Program-made: the position numbers and the translations under genes
The notes under the pieces: model-generated
Database searches by the model: none
What the model was told of the DNA's origin: nothing
What the model saw: the letters and a program-made list of their open reading frames with translations, nothing else
Part shown: positions 42,201 through 57,200 of the stretch, one piece after another
How the letters are laid out: every line of letters begins with the position of its first letter
How positions within the stretch are numbered: the first letter of the stretch is position 1
Assembly: GCA_950022655.1 (NCBI GenBank)
Contig: OX465579.1
Location: 77,883,193-77,947,192 of the forward strand
Direction: 5' to 3'
Source: Alentia gelatinosa
Lineage: Eukaryota; Annelida; Polychaeta; Phyllodocida; Polynoidae
DNA: 64,000 nt

Positions 42201-45200
42201 CGATGGGTGCCTCGTCCGGGTCGTCGGTGTACAGCAGGAAGGTGTACTCAAACACAGGCCGGCCGTTTGTGGGCAGCGGGTTCCAGGCCGCCGCTCCCTC
42301 AGGGCCTGCAATACATGTTATGATGAATTAGTGAGTTTCCCAGGTACTATGGGACAGTAGGAAAGATAACGAAAATGATTGTTTTACCTTTTTACATTGA
42401 TTGTAATAGTTAAAATGCACTCTTACTTTCAAGTTTTGAATGGGGGTTAAGGTCTATTTGGGATCCGATTATACAAATGTTAACCTCGGTCGAGGTCAAT
42501 TCAAAACCTTTCTTTAATCTGAAAATGATCCGATAGTCTATATATTTCTAGGGGGAATGTTTCCACACGAAATTGGCATGGTATTATCGCACTGCAGTGG
42601 AGCCTCTTCCAGTATCATATTTATGAGACAATAACCTAGATTCATTGATAGGGGGAAAGCCGGTATTCTAAGCACACTGCTTTGAAATAAGAAGCAAGGC
42701 AGACACTATTTCAAGGGATATACAATACTGATGCCATTCATACGATGGCAAATAGACATATTCAAAGCCCATAAGGAAAATTTGCGAGTTTTCAAACTGC
42801 TATATATAATAAAGGCGAATTCTTATATTCATCTTTATTTTCATGATTATACACAACTTGACCCTCACATTTCCAGTTACTATTAAGATGTCGAGTATAG
42901 ACAAATGAAAGCAACACATACCTGTAAAGTCGGCTTGGACCTCTAACACAAATTCATGCGGCACACCGAGAACCACCGTTAGCGTCCAGGGGAACCGGAA
43001 ACGGTGGCCACCATTACGATCAGGCATGACGTACAGGTCCATGAAGGAGACTGCAACAAAGCCAGAGATTTCTAATAACTCATAAAGTATAACATAGAAC
43101 CTATTCTCTATAAGGTGTGTTGATTTGTATTCGTACTCTTGGAAAATGGGCAGGCGATAGACCGCACTACTTGATTGTACACGAGCCGATCCAATGATAA
43201 TAATAAAAAAGAATTGGCTTACAAGGTGTCTCCTATAATCACATAATGCCATCCACACTCTAACATCAGATTGACTCTATGTTTTCCCCATTGATAAATA
43301 CGGTATTCAAATGTATATCTATCAACTTATTGTAGTATGTTCTTCTTACTCTTCTTACCTTTCGTGACGCACTCAAAGGGGAATGCGTAGTAATTATTAT
43401 GCAGGATGCACTCAAGCTCCCCCCGGGTGCTTTCCACCCCGATCCCCAGATGGTCGACGTCGAGTGCGCACACGGCGGCAGGCACGGTGACGTTTCCGGT
43501 CACCTGTCGGAAGTTGACCACCGCCGGGTACCCCCCCTGGTGGAGGTAAACCCGCCGACCCTCGTCCCCGAAGAACTGCCAGGTGGGCGTCACTTCTGCC
43601 ATCTGCTGGACGTCGTACGTACTACCCTTCATGGCGTACATCTATAGTGGAAATTAGGCTTGATTTACCTTGTCGCAAGATATTCTATTTACATATAGAT
43701 TTTGCTCTGATTTGTGAGTTCATGTCAAACAATAATATCAGCTAATTCCTCATCAAGGTTGATATAACTCTAGTTGCAGTTCGCGTAATTCGATTTCAGG
43801 TTAGATGATAAATCGCCCCTTATTCAGTTAGTTAGAAATTTAGAAGGAAACAATAATTTCATGTTGCATGGAAATCTTACGCGTTCCAAAGTAATAAAAT
43901 TTAATATGTCACGTGCGCCATACAACAGAGCTTGAGAACATGACCTGCTACTAAATATAATTCCTCTTCTCTAAGATATTAAAGGGAAGTTTGCTTGTTT
44001 GATTTTGATGGTCCCCTCTAGACCAACTCAGGGTTAAGCCTTTTCTCCTAGACATGGTATGAGAAGGTCGGTCTACACAAGTAATTGTCTCCAACTTATT
44101 GGAGGTAATGTGAATGGGAGAGATTCCACTCTCCCCCCGGAGTTTTCATGAACCACGTGACTTCTCCCTCCCATGCGATTCAGTCGCCATCTTCCAACGG
44201 ACTCTCAGGAACATTTTACTTCCCACCCACCCTGTAGACAAACTTTTGATACTACACGTATTCATCCTTCATCCGTGGGGCTTTCTCTTCAATATTCATA
44301 TTTTCTTACTCTATATATCTCAATTAACTTTCAATATATACCTATGTTATCAATAATGTCAATAGTTCACTAAATCTTCACTATTTCTCCGCTTTAACCA
44401 TTACGGTAGGTGGTTCCAGCCTACAGATCGGTAACGAACAATAGGTCAATGGGAACGGGCCCTAAGAGAGGGGTTCGCCTCGATCACTGACCTTGAAGAC
44501 GAAGTTGGGGTTCTGTACCGAGCCCTCGCTGATGGGGTCTGGCTGCATGTTCTGCACCTGGGCCGCGAACTGTACGGTGGCTGGCTGACCAACCACGAAC
44601 GTCGTCTGAGCATCGACCACCACGTTAATGATTGAGTAGAGGTCTAGAACTGAGCATCGAAACGAAAACTTTTTTTTTACTAAAGAACTTTTCCCATGCA
44701 CTGTCGAATGTTCTTTCATCCTTAATATATAAAAAACAACTACTTCAACAGTCGTTATAAGCTATAGCATCATCGCACAAGATAAAATATAAATGATATA
44801 TTTAATCACTTCAAATCTTAGCCTTAATGTTTTACAAAATATTCTTTAAACTGGCAAGCCCTCATTGTTTCAAATCTATGCCTCCTAATAGCGGATTTCT
44901 TATGTGTAGAATGAAGGGTATTCAGGAAGTGGATGTAATTAGGATTAAGTCTATTTCTTTTCAGATTCCAAGGTAGTCTTAACCCAAGGTCACCTTAGCT
45001 AATCCATATTAGTTTGACATATTTTATAGCATGGGTCACACCTCTTATTCCATTCCTCTACCCTACTTTAGATTATAACTGTGATCCTGGGTCACTCTGT
45101 CTCCCCTCCCCCACCCTTTAATCATATACCTTTAGTCATGTTAAAACGTAGTATACAAAAGTAATATGATGAATGAAAAAGACAGGGCTTATACTGACCG

Positions 45201-48200
45201 TCGACACAGGGCATAGTGTAGGGCACCGCCTTTACGTTGTCTGTGTAGTCTGTATCCACCTCTTGTGTTACTACCAGTCTAGCGATGTAGTAGACAATTT
45301 GACAGGGCTCATACACAGCAGGCACATCCTGAATAAGGAAATATGACCACAAAGTTTGACCAAATAAAATCAGATTCTACTCGATGGCAAAAAGTAAAGT
45401 CTAATTTGGATGAATCAAGTATAATGGCATAACTACTGGAAGCATATACTTGTAGCTCAATATCTAGTATTCAATACTATCAGTATCCCATCAGTGATCA
45501 TATTGAGCGGAATTTTCAAAAATTTCAATAGTCGTGATAAGGAAATATATATATCCATACAAATTCTAGATATTCTTTTCTCACAATAACAAAGTTAAAA
45601 ATACTTTTCGGGTTATTTCAGTATTTATTAATCATCCATTGTACAATGTAAGAATGGTAGTAAGGACACTCACAGTGAGGGGGAGGTTGGTGAGGGTGGC
45701 CGTGCTGCTGTAGGACTGGGAGAAAACGAGCACATCCTGGTCAGCATCCAGTGTCTTGTCGCGTGACAAGTAGACCTCCAGGTTGAAGGACTCGTCGGCC
45801 GAGGTGCTTTTAGCGACAGACTGTTAAAACGCAAAATATAAACACTTAAAGGCTAGTCAGCCGTGGCACTCTTAGCGACAGACTTTCAAAATGTTAGAGT
45901 ATACATTAAAGACCTGTCAGCTGAGGTAATCTTAATGAAACACTGTCAAAATGTGAAATGTAAACACCTAACGGCTCATCAGCTGAGGTACTCAACAGAC
46001 TGTGAAAACAGGAATTCCCAATAATAGGCCCTTTACTGGCAAGCAATGCCATATGGTACACCTGTAGATACAGCTGAAAAATGCTGTTTGGCATTCCCAT
46101 GGATATGGCCAGAAAAGACGGCCAGATAATAATACCGTATGTTTGTTTTTGAGAAATTATCATAACATTACAAACATTTCTATTGGCGGAGACCTTTTGA
46201 GTTACCCTAAAAGCCCGTTTCCATTGGCAATCACCAATCTAGTCAGGAACCACTGATGAACGTTTTGGTTCTGCTGACGCAAAATTGAAATGGGCCGAAA
46301 AGACTACCGAAGCTTGCCATTCAAGCGTCACAATAAGTTATGCTCCATGTACCATGTACAATGATGTGCAATTCTTAAAAGGTTAAGGACTCCTCAACCG
46401 AGTTACTCTTAATAGCAACTTGTTAAATCCCCAAATACTTAAAGTGTTACTCTCAGCGACAGACTTTCAAATCATAAATATCAACCATTGAATACTCGTC
46501 AGTCTATTGATCAACAGCCGAGATAATCTATTTGAAAGGTAATGAAGACAGTTGGAAAATGACAATTGCTAATAAAAATTTAAAGTAAAGTAAATATTTA
46601 GAATATGTGTAATATCACTAATATTCATCTCAACTGTCTAGTGCTACTGGATGATATTTACTGAAGGCTATATATTAGAGGGTGTATATTTGTAAAGGTA
46701 TGGTGAATGAATTTATCTGTACTTACTCGTACTTCAAGTCGGTCTATTTGTGTGTCAGTAGTCACCAGGAAAGTCCCGACCGCCAAATCAAGGTAACCTA
46801 CAGATGAAAGGTTAGTTATTTTATGATAATATTGGAACTAATGCTTAGGATTAGCCAGATGAATCATTTGACTACAGCGACAGAAAACGCCATATGCAGT
46901 ACAGCACATAGTTACTTAATTGTGACGAGAGACTATATTGGTTTATTCCACAAGACGATGCCACCAATTTGATTGCTGATTCCATCAGCTCGATTTCTGT
47001 TTTCTAACAGGGTCGGGCAGCGTCTCCTAGTGCCCTGCTAGATCTTGCTGGATCAACTACAGCTTGCTAGATCTGCTTGCCTCATTGCCCCTCTGTACGA
47101 ATCACTTATCATCGCTCACATGCAGCTCTTCCATAGTGGTCCAGCAAGTCAACAAAGCGTGTAACCAAATCGCTCTGAATCGTCTTAGATCATGCATCCT
47201 GGTGGAATACCCGCTTTAGATATCCTGCATACCTATGAAGATTATTGGACTTTCAGTTCTCTACTCCTTGACTTCATAGACCTACCTGTAGTACAGGTGA
47301 GAGGGAGAAGGATGTAGTTGTCAAGCGGAACGGCGTCGAACACACCTTCTCCCATTCCCAGTCCAGGGTAGAGACTCACTCTTAGTTTACTGCAACACAA
47401 ACAGTTAAAATTCTCCATTGACCAAATTTACATTACGAACCCGCAAGACCATGTTGAGTTGGCATTCTATTTTCAGGTATACTACGTTCGCTTCTTTCCA
47501 ATTTCCTGATCAGCTATTTCATTAAGGTTATTACATTTAAATATATGCCCAATTTATTGCATATTACAATGATATATTATTTTGTGTTCACTTAAGATTA
47601 TATGATTTGTTTTAGAATAGTTAGCATTTAACATAGTAAGACAGGGGTTGTCGACGGAGCCAGACTAGAAATGTATACTCCTAACTTTTTTTCTCCTTCA
47701 GCCAAATAAGGGTGAAGCTAGCAGGCGAGATGGAAGGAAGAGGAAGGGTAGGCGGCGGCAGACATGATACTAGGCATGATACTTTTAAATTGAATATAGA
47801 TCTATTCGATTATGAATACCTGGCAAAGTTCAAGATCATTTAGGCTGCCTGCTGATGTATATGACCTACAGACAACCACACTATCAGTGTGTACCTGACA
47901 TCCAGCTTCACCCTATCACAGTAGGTGATGGGTGTGCTCACAGTTGAAGGATTTGCCAGGGGAGAGAGCAAGCAAGTTATCTCACTCCTATGTCGGACGT
48001 ATAATAGCAACACAATAACAGAACAATTCAAATTACTTGTGCAAATTCAGTTAGAAAAATATATATTTCCATGCTTATGTCCTGTCTACTTTCTCAAATC
48101 CTGGCCGCTAATTAGTCAGCCACTTATGACATCACGCGTCACTCCACCACGACCATGGCAGGGTATTGTCACTTTACGTGTTTTATGTCATTCCTATAGC

Positions 48201-51200
48201 TAAACTTGTACCAGGGGGTGAGATAAACACACATCCACTATGAGTGTATGGGCTACCTACCTAACGCCTAGGTTCACATTATCACAGTAGGTGTTGGGGA
48301 TCGCCCGCGACGCTTCCAGGGTAAACGTCACAGGTGTGTCTTCTGGCATGGCGACGTTCAGCCCCCCATCTGACGTCACGATGAGGTCATACCATGACGT
48401 CCCTGACACGTCATTGCTGGGGTAATCCGCAAGCTGAGTAAGCAGAAAAAGGTAACGGATAACAAGACATTTAACGATCAAATAGGTGTGGGCAGGGTTA
48501 GAAAATATACTAGCTATGAAACCATTAGAAAAGATTGTTCAGAATCTCGGAACACATGGTTTCATTTCGTATAAACGATTCATTTGTTGGTAATTCTGGC
48601 TTTCCATATCTGCTGTACATTTTATTTTTTATTTGTTTTTCACTATTCCGTATCTGGCAAATCAGCCTAGCATATATAAACTCTCAGCGAATGTTAAAGT
48701 ATCAAGTAAGAACCAACCAAGAAAATTCAAGAACATGTATAATCAAGACATCCACAAGCAGCCCATGAAATCAGAGAACTGGAAATTCCAAATTCCTTCG
48801 AGGCCAGTCTGCCTTTGGATCATACTGCACCATGAGTATCAGAAATAACTGTTTGACAGTGGAGTGGCTTCAGACTGGAAATAACATCACATAGCAATGT
48901 GGATGCACACACACCCACAAAAACGTGGATTTACCTCAAAGTGGAAGTTGGGCAGATGGTATTCGCCCACAGTGAGGTTGATCCCGGCTACGTTGCTCAC
49001 GGTCACGGCGAACTTGACCTTGTTAGTGACCCCGGCGCCGGAGCCCACCAGCGCCGCCTCGAGGCCGGAGACGGAGTCCATCCGGAAAATATCTGTCAGC
49101 ACAAGATGTAACAATTAAACCGATATATCACATGGCGAAATGCTTAATTCTAAATTTCTGACAACCAAAGAGCATGAACGCCCAATACAGGATGAATCTG
49201 TACCACTTTATACTAAATAAAAAATAAACAAAAAAAACCAACTAAATCTATGATCTAAGAGCAATTCACAATAAATATTCCAGTATACCAAAACATGTAA
49301 AGAAATCAGTGAATTATGTCGATGTTAGCTATTTGCTTTTTCCTCTTCTGCTGGTATTTTTTAGATAATTAAATTCCCAAAATTCAAATCACAATACTGT
49401 TACAAGGTATTTGTGAATATATATGAATCTAACCATAACCTTGGTGACAAGAAGTCCGTCGTTGATTTGATAATTCTAGGCATGTAACAAGGATCTGACT
49501 TGATGAGGTTATAATGCGCCAAGGGACCCCAGAACAATTGGGACATCTTATAAGAAATATAAGAGCTGTGTTCATAATAAAATGTTGTCAATCTTAAAAT
49601 TGAAATTTATTGACGACTCATTAACATTTTCTCATAAATGATATTCAGAATCTTACCTCCTGGACACGAGAGTTCAATGGGCTGTGTGTAGGTATTATCC
49701 AGGATGTTCAGCTCCACTGACCCCGACACCGTGCTCACCACGCGAGCCAGCAAAAACATACTGCTCACGTGACAAAACCGGGCCGCCTGATAGGTCAATA
49801 GCGAGATGACGTCAGAGAAGGACTGATCCGTGGTGCCTGATTGGCTGCCCACATTCTGGTCAATGGCTTCTTGTAGCAGTGCATCCTGGGAGAACCAGAT
49901 CTCCAGGGTGTAGCCGTGAGTGGGTGTGTTCGTAGTGACAGAGAGGGAGCTGATGTCCAGCCCATCATTGAGCACTAACGGTGAAGAGATGGCTGAACTA
50001 CTGGTCAGGACTAGGTTCACGCTATTGCCGGGTGCGGAGCCTGTTTGAAATAAAGGGATAAACTATATATTCGAGCGTCCCCATCTATCATTTTCATCTA
50101 CGTTATATGAGGATACCTTGCAGGCATAATCCTTGTGTTGTATACAGAAGCTTGTGATATATTTTTGAACTTACAGTGTTTTATGAGCTTTTTATAATCG
50201 CATATCTTAAATACTGCTGCTTGTATTTTGGGAGCTCAGGTAGCCTCAGGAAAAGCAGTTGCTAATTCCATACGGTACAGCAGTTAGGTTTATATTTGAT
50301 TTTTATGAAAAAACAGAAGTTATATTTAAATTCGTAACTTGAAAAATATTTAGGTTCTAAAATTAGGTTCTAAAATTTTTATGGTATGGGAGATTGTAGC
50401 AAGTTCCCATAAATATACTTTTTGTGAATGAATCGATGAAGAAGCTTGTATAGTGATGCGCTTACAGGAGAAAGTAACCCCATCCAGAATAGTTTTGGGG
50501 AAGTCTGAAGCAGCTGTGAAGGAGGAACTGTCGGCCTGGACGCCCAGTACAGTTTGTTTACTCCCACTGGCAATGTTGACGCAGGTACAGCCGATAGGGG
50601 GCATCTCGATAGATACTGAAATATAATAGAGAGAAAGTAGAGAATATCAAATACTTGGAGTTGATCAGACGGTGTTATGACATCTAGAATTGTTTATTTA
50701 CTATTTCTACGAGGAAAAGTAAATCATAATGCATACTGTGAAATGTCTCAGTTCCCACCACACCAACTCATGGTATTTTAAGTGATTTCATAAGTCATGT
50801 CCATTTTGTGCCAGTCACTTGTAGATAGGACGTGAAGTGTATTATTAAGTTTTTTCTGTGAATAACATTTTCTTGACTGTTGAAGCCACTTACCAGAAGT
50901 AGTACAGAAATTTACTTTTATCTGTTCATGAAGGTATTCCCCATCTCTCATAAAGTTGTGATAATGTCACCATCTTTACCACATTCCTTTTACCCAAATA
51001 ATCTGACCTGTCTTCACTGGTACTATCATGACCTACAAATGCCTGCAGTATTTCTAGATACAATCTCAACGATAGTAGTACCCTCCCCAAGAGATCATAG
51101 GATCTACTTTGTCTACCGTCTACTCTGATTATGAATATTAACCTAGCTTTGCTCTTCTTATTCATGGGTAAGGAGTCAATGTTTTAAGATGATGATTGCA

Positions 51201-54200
51201 TTTCGTTCAAACAGAATGTTTGTTCACAATATACATTATATTTCCCTTCGCGTCTTATTCTATTGCATACCAGATAGATAGGAAGGGGGGGGGGCAACAT
51301 TCTAAAAAGCAACTGCATTTGTACTTTACTAATGGCCCCTTATACTTGTGCACATGCATCTATAAAAACACTTAAACTATAAGCATTCACCTTACAACTA
51401 CGTACCCTTCCCATGTAAAGTCACCGTTTGTCCGTCAGACGTCGACAGACTGTCATCTACCGTCTTAGACAGTACGGCCGCACACCCGCCAGCCCCTCCT
51501 GTGATGATCTGGAGGACTTCGTCCGTGTACGCACGGCCCTCCAGGTTGCGGTTGGCCAGCACCACCAGGTAGAACACCAGGTTGATATTGGCGGTGTCAG
51601 GAGGGGGGTCTGCGGAGTACGCCTCCAGGGTCACCGTGAACGGCAGGTCGTAGGTGACGGAGGGGTTCTTACTGTAGAGGGTCAGGCCGGAGGGTAGCTG
51701 CAGGGTTAACTCCGGCGCCACTGTGAAGACAAACAGTTCTTTTAAAATCATTGTTCTCAAGAGCAACACGTAGGAACGAATGTAGTTGTGTCATGACTAG
51801 ATACCTGGAGACACATAAGACGAGGCAGGAGTGAAGTGATGAGATATATTTGAATTGATTGGATAATTTGTATGATAGAATATATAAGAAATATACTAAA
51901 AGAGGCTTAACAAAGTGAGACAAGAACGAAGTGAGATATTCAAAATTAAGATGTGGGTAGGTGGGAAATGACGAGTGGTTGGGTATGTAAAGCATCATGT
52001 GAAGTAAGGAATATGAGGTGGGGTAATATTAAAATTATATTGAAATATGAATCATTCTCACAAGGAATTTTATACTCACAGCTAGGCATACAGGCGAGGG
52101 GTAGAAGCGCTAGGGCTGGGCTGGGGGCGGCTGTATAACCAGTAGCGCTAACGTGGGACAGACTAATCTGTAGTTGTACTCCAGTCTCCTCATACCGAGT
52201 GCAGAAACCATCCGTTGTAAACTCCTCTTTGGGCACAGTCACTGTATACAAAAACAAGTATCGGGGGTATTTCAGCATGCAGCTTTCGTATCACTCTTTT
52301 TTCAGATTCTGTTATTGGTCCCTCTGATTATATAATAATTCTGTTCCTTTTTCGATTTCCGGTAAAAAAACACCAAAAAAATCTTAAATATATGTATTTG
52401 TTTTACAGTATCTGCAATATTCCATATACTTCATGTAACAAATAATAAATTTTCCTTGTGCTTCATAAAAAAGAGGATGAATGCACTCACATGTTAGTTC
52501 ACTATACATGTATATGCTTTTGATATCATTTCATAATTATCAAAAGGATATTAATCAAATTTCCAATAGGTTTTATTCCCCACTCACTGCATATGTATTT
52601 CATGGATGGCTTCTAAGAATGTATTGGTCTATCGATGCGTGATCTGTATCATTTTATATTTGGGTTTCAGATTTGGGAGGACATTGTAAATTTGTTAAAA
52701 GGTTAGTAGTCATTCCCTTGTAGCGACCATCCTAAACAACATATATACAATTAAAAAAAAGGATCATCTCAATGGCTTAGGTATTTCATATAATCTGAAG
52801 GCTATATTACTCAATAGTTGTCTCCTCTGCTCTTTAGTTGTTTCTTCAATTGACTTAAATGTCTAGGATATTATTGATATTCTTTACACTATTTGGTAGC
52901 TCGTTCCACTGTGTACCACTCTATATTTTTGTATTTGAGTTCTATTGAACCTTTTCAATTTGCTTGATAACAAATTATACCCTTACCGGTTAGTCCATAC
53001 GTGAGTGTATAACCTGCATCAATGGCCAGGGTCTGGTAGATGCCCTGGGAAGCGGGTAGGAATGAGGTCAGGTTGAGCTCCTTAGAGCCATCAGGTTTGA
53101 CGAGCATCAGGCCCAGCTCAAAGTTACCAGGGGCGGGAGCAGTAGTGAGCAGCTCACTGTATCGATTAGTTACTCCCACCTGAAAGCCATTCAGATCTAC
53201 TTCACATCTGTGCTATTCATACCAAATAAAAACATGCGCGATAGAGAAAAACGGAAATATAGTCCCTTGCCTGCAGAGTAGTGCGTACAAATCACACACC
53301 TTTCGTTTACATGTTACATGATATTGCAGCGGCGATTTTGCTTTTCCTTTGATTACTTATATCTGGAATGCTGGATGATAAATACAATATTACTTTGATT
53401 TTGATCTTCATGGTCGTATTTTCCTATGCAATATCCTCGTTTTCACTGGGATATTACTACCTGTCAACTATGCGGAGAATGCAACCGTGTAGATCGTAAT
53501 CATGGTAATATTATGTATATGTAGGTGAGGTCCTCATATATAAGATACCGTTAAGATACATGAAGCACATTACTTAGTGTAGTGAACAAACTATTCCAGA
53601 AGCCAACACACATTTTTAATGATGATGAGTAAATAATTCCTCACAAAATCAGACCGGTTTTATTCCATCAAACACCACATGTTGTTGATCATAAAATATT
53701 TCCTACTCATTTCCAAGTATTTTTTTCTACAGAAGAATATTAGAAAAATACTGAGGAAAAGGAAAAGTTTCTCACTGTAAAAGTGAAGACCATGTCTGTG
53801 TTATTCAGGACAGCGTTCACTGGGTTACCTCCCTCGTTCTTCATTTCAACGTCTCCAATAATCTCCACCGACACTATACGATAATGTAAAAGTTTATTAT
53901 TAGAATAGACGCGGCCTCAGTATATCAATCACATACCAATCATATTATCAGAAATTCACAAGTTTATTTGGGAAAAAAGGAATATATTGATAGTCTGTGC
54001 ATTCCCCTGTATCCAGGCGATCTCCCACGCAGGTTTCTAATCATAACAATATCAAAAGTGGCAGGACAACACATAACAATATACCACTACACGTTACAAT
54101 GTACAGTTACATTACATTACAATCTTTTATTCTCATGCATATAGTGTACGTTTAGGTCTTTTCACCAGTCATCTCTCTTCAGGACGTCTATCCTCTTATA

Positions 54201-57200
54201 TTTCTATTGCATTATGAAGTTCCCTTTTCACATTATATTTAAACTTTTCGCCTGGTACAATTTGCAGGGTATCGAAGCTTAACATTGTATATATATATAT
54301 ATAGATCAATAAGTGTCTAAATTATTCTATTTTAGGTGCAGCCAATGTTATATTTATACCTCTTCTGGTCCTTACTTCATCGACTTAAAAAATATGATCA
54401 GGGTCTTGTCTCGCCTTTTCATCATTGTAATCTTAATAGAGATCAAATGCTTATGATTTTTAGACCGGTGATCACATGGACACTGTGGTCACAGGAAAAT
54501 AAGACGACCTATTTCTCGCAAATTTCTCGAATTACTGCTGCTGTTGGCATTTAGAAAGACTAGAATATGTTGCATAAAAATGGGAAAGCCGTCGTTAGCT
54601 TTTATCTCATAATACAATACTTTACTTAAAACAACTCTCAAAACAAGCTGGAAACTGGAGGGATGAAAACATAGCAATTGCAGTTACTTGATAAGGGTGG
54701 TCATTGCTTCTTTTACTATCGCAGGTTAAGAAAGTTCCATTTTTGTCGATATTGAATGTGTGTAGGAAATGGGGAATCAAGTACCAATGAAAGAAAGTTA
54801 CTCTATTTTTTCCACCGATTTGTTTTGTCTGAGAATTCTCTTCGACGATGTATGAATGTTACTTTCTCTAACTTTGGAATACCTCGAGAGAAATTTTGTT
54901 CCTACTATAGGACAGTCTCCTTGTATCTAGTACTTACCGGTATTATCGGTAAAGACCAAAGATAACACGGTCTGTGAATGTGACTTTATTCACAAAACGT
55001 ACTTGATATTCTCTTGTATACATCTGTTGGTCTCTCTCTTTTTGTATATAACGTGATAGGAGTATTATTTCTGAATTCATCATAAAATATACCTACACTC
55101 TTGCTGGGTGGTTACGGTGATGTCAGTACAGTTGAGTAGGTCAGCAGTGTCCAAACTCACAGGGCTCGTGGTACAGATAACATTAGAGGCGTCAGTCTCA
55201 ATCGTCTCTTCGATCTGCCCCTTGATACCGTCATACGGGTACGGGTCATATGTGTCCAGCTCTATACAGACATACACCTGCTTCCCACAGAACCGCTCCA
55301 ACCCAGTCCTTGGCAGGGTGAATCCGACTGAAAATATACATGACAATAAAGTACTTGTAAAGAACAACCCTAGGTCCTGATCTGCCCCCTGATGCTGTCA
55401 TACGTGAAGGAGTTGTACGTGTCCAACTATTTACACGCATACACCAGCTTACCACAGAACTGCTCCAATCCAGTCCGGGGCAGGGTGAACCCAACCGAAA
55501 ATATACGTGACAATATAGCACTTATAGATAGCAACCGTATTCCACGATCTGCCAGCATCTACATCATATCATAGAGGAGAAAGCAGAACGCATCTAGATC
55601 AATAGGCACATACAGTCTAACTGTATGTCTAACTAGGTTCAACTACAGCCATGTACTTGGCAGGGTGAACCCAACTGAAAATATGCATGGGAATAAGGTT
55701 TTGGCATGTGTTGGATGCATTTACATCTTAGTATACATACCAGTGAAATTGGTAAGCATATAGACCAATGTGCACATACAGCTATTTTCTGCATGCTTGT
55801 ACATTATACACGACTTGAACTACTAAGATCTTCATCTTCATATCTTGATGGATATCATGGAGTTTCAAATCTAAAAATATCACCAACTACCTTCCTTTAT
55901 GTTTGATACATAAAAAATACTGACCATCATCTTTAAGGGTTAATACATTAGTTGTGTTCCCCAATGCTTTGCTAAGCTCATCCTTCTCGCAGTCAGTGAT
56001 GGTGTAGGCGATGGTGTAGTCATCAACATCCTTCTTGTTGTCCAGAGACAGGAAGAGTTCAAACAGAAACCTGGGCCAGTCCAGCCTGGGGAAGTATTTG
56101 TTAGATACCACTACATCCACCATACAGGTGAAGGCAATTGGCCACCCCAGTTCTAAACTCGTCGCCGATACCAGACTTAGAGAGGTGGGACTGATGTCCA
56201 CCTTGCCTGAAATCAAATGGCAGATCTAGATTATGTACGTACTCTGAACTACTTCAATTCTCTGAACATAGATGATATTACAATTCAAAGTAACATGTAA
56301 ACGAAAGGTGTGTGAAATAAGGCATAGCCTCAAACATGAATATAAGTATTAACAAAATAAGATACCATCGATAGACGAGCACATGGACAACCCTTAGATT
56401 GAATGAAGAGATGGGTAAAACGAGAGAGAGAGACAGAGGGACAGAGAGACAGAGAGAGAGACAGAGAGAGAGAGAGAGAAAGACATATTCATTTCTTAGT
56501 TCTATATGAGTATCCCATTAATTTATCAGAATACTTGGTATCTTCCTATTCCTCAAGAAATGACATTTTTCATGTATGATGTAGAAATTAGGGTTTCTGG
56601 GATATTGCATTTCTGGTTGAATAGCGTCCTCAAATATCGTTGTAATAAATAATAGATACGTTACTATAGCCAAGATAAGATCAGACCTTATCAAGGGTAT
56701 TCAGAATGCAGTTATGAGATTTAAAATAGTAGGTAATAAGTTTCTACACATTACCTGTTTCCCCACACCTGAATGGCGGCAGACTGATTGTGATTGCATT
56801 ATTTGCGTCCCAGTCCCCACCTGGTGGGGCTGTCAAGGTGACTTTCAGAGTATTACTAGTAGCACAGCTAGATGAGGGAGCTGATAGCTCGACTGAACGA
56901 GTCACTGTTACCCTACAGTCAGTAAAATCTGAAACGTAAGAAATATCAAAATACAATGTCATCTTTATTATACACTTTTACACATCAGTCTCATGGTTAC
57001 TATCCTCTTCTCAGTTTATCCTACATAAATCATATTTCACGGTGTTCAAGAAATATTATGTAATGACCTGTGTGGCATGTATGGCCTACGTTGACTACTC
57101 ACTGTAACTAATGCAAAAGCGAGGCTAAATGTTAATGTATGGATGTGTATATATCACAAGAATGGACCTGGTCAGTGTGTCCAGATTGGAGTTTGAATGG

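Noticed and set aside
43642..44460. Search for a missing exon between w21 and w22
   Set aside because: The two exons join in phase 0 with a natural strand continuation, and no module-like peptide lies between them.
47030..47240. Weak plus-strand similarity to the LINE RT tail (LYESLIIAHM-like)
   Set aside because: Frameshifts and stops interrupt it and no conserved block is convincing.
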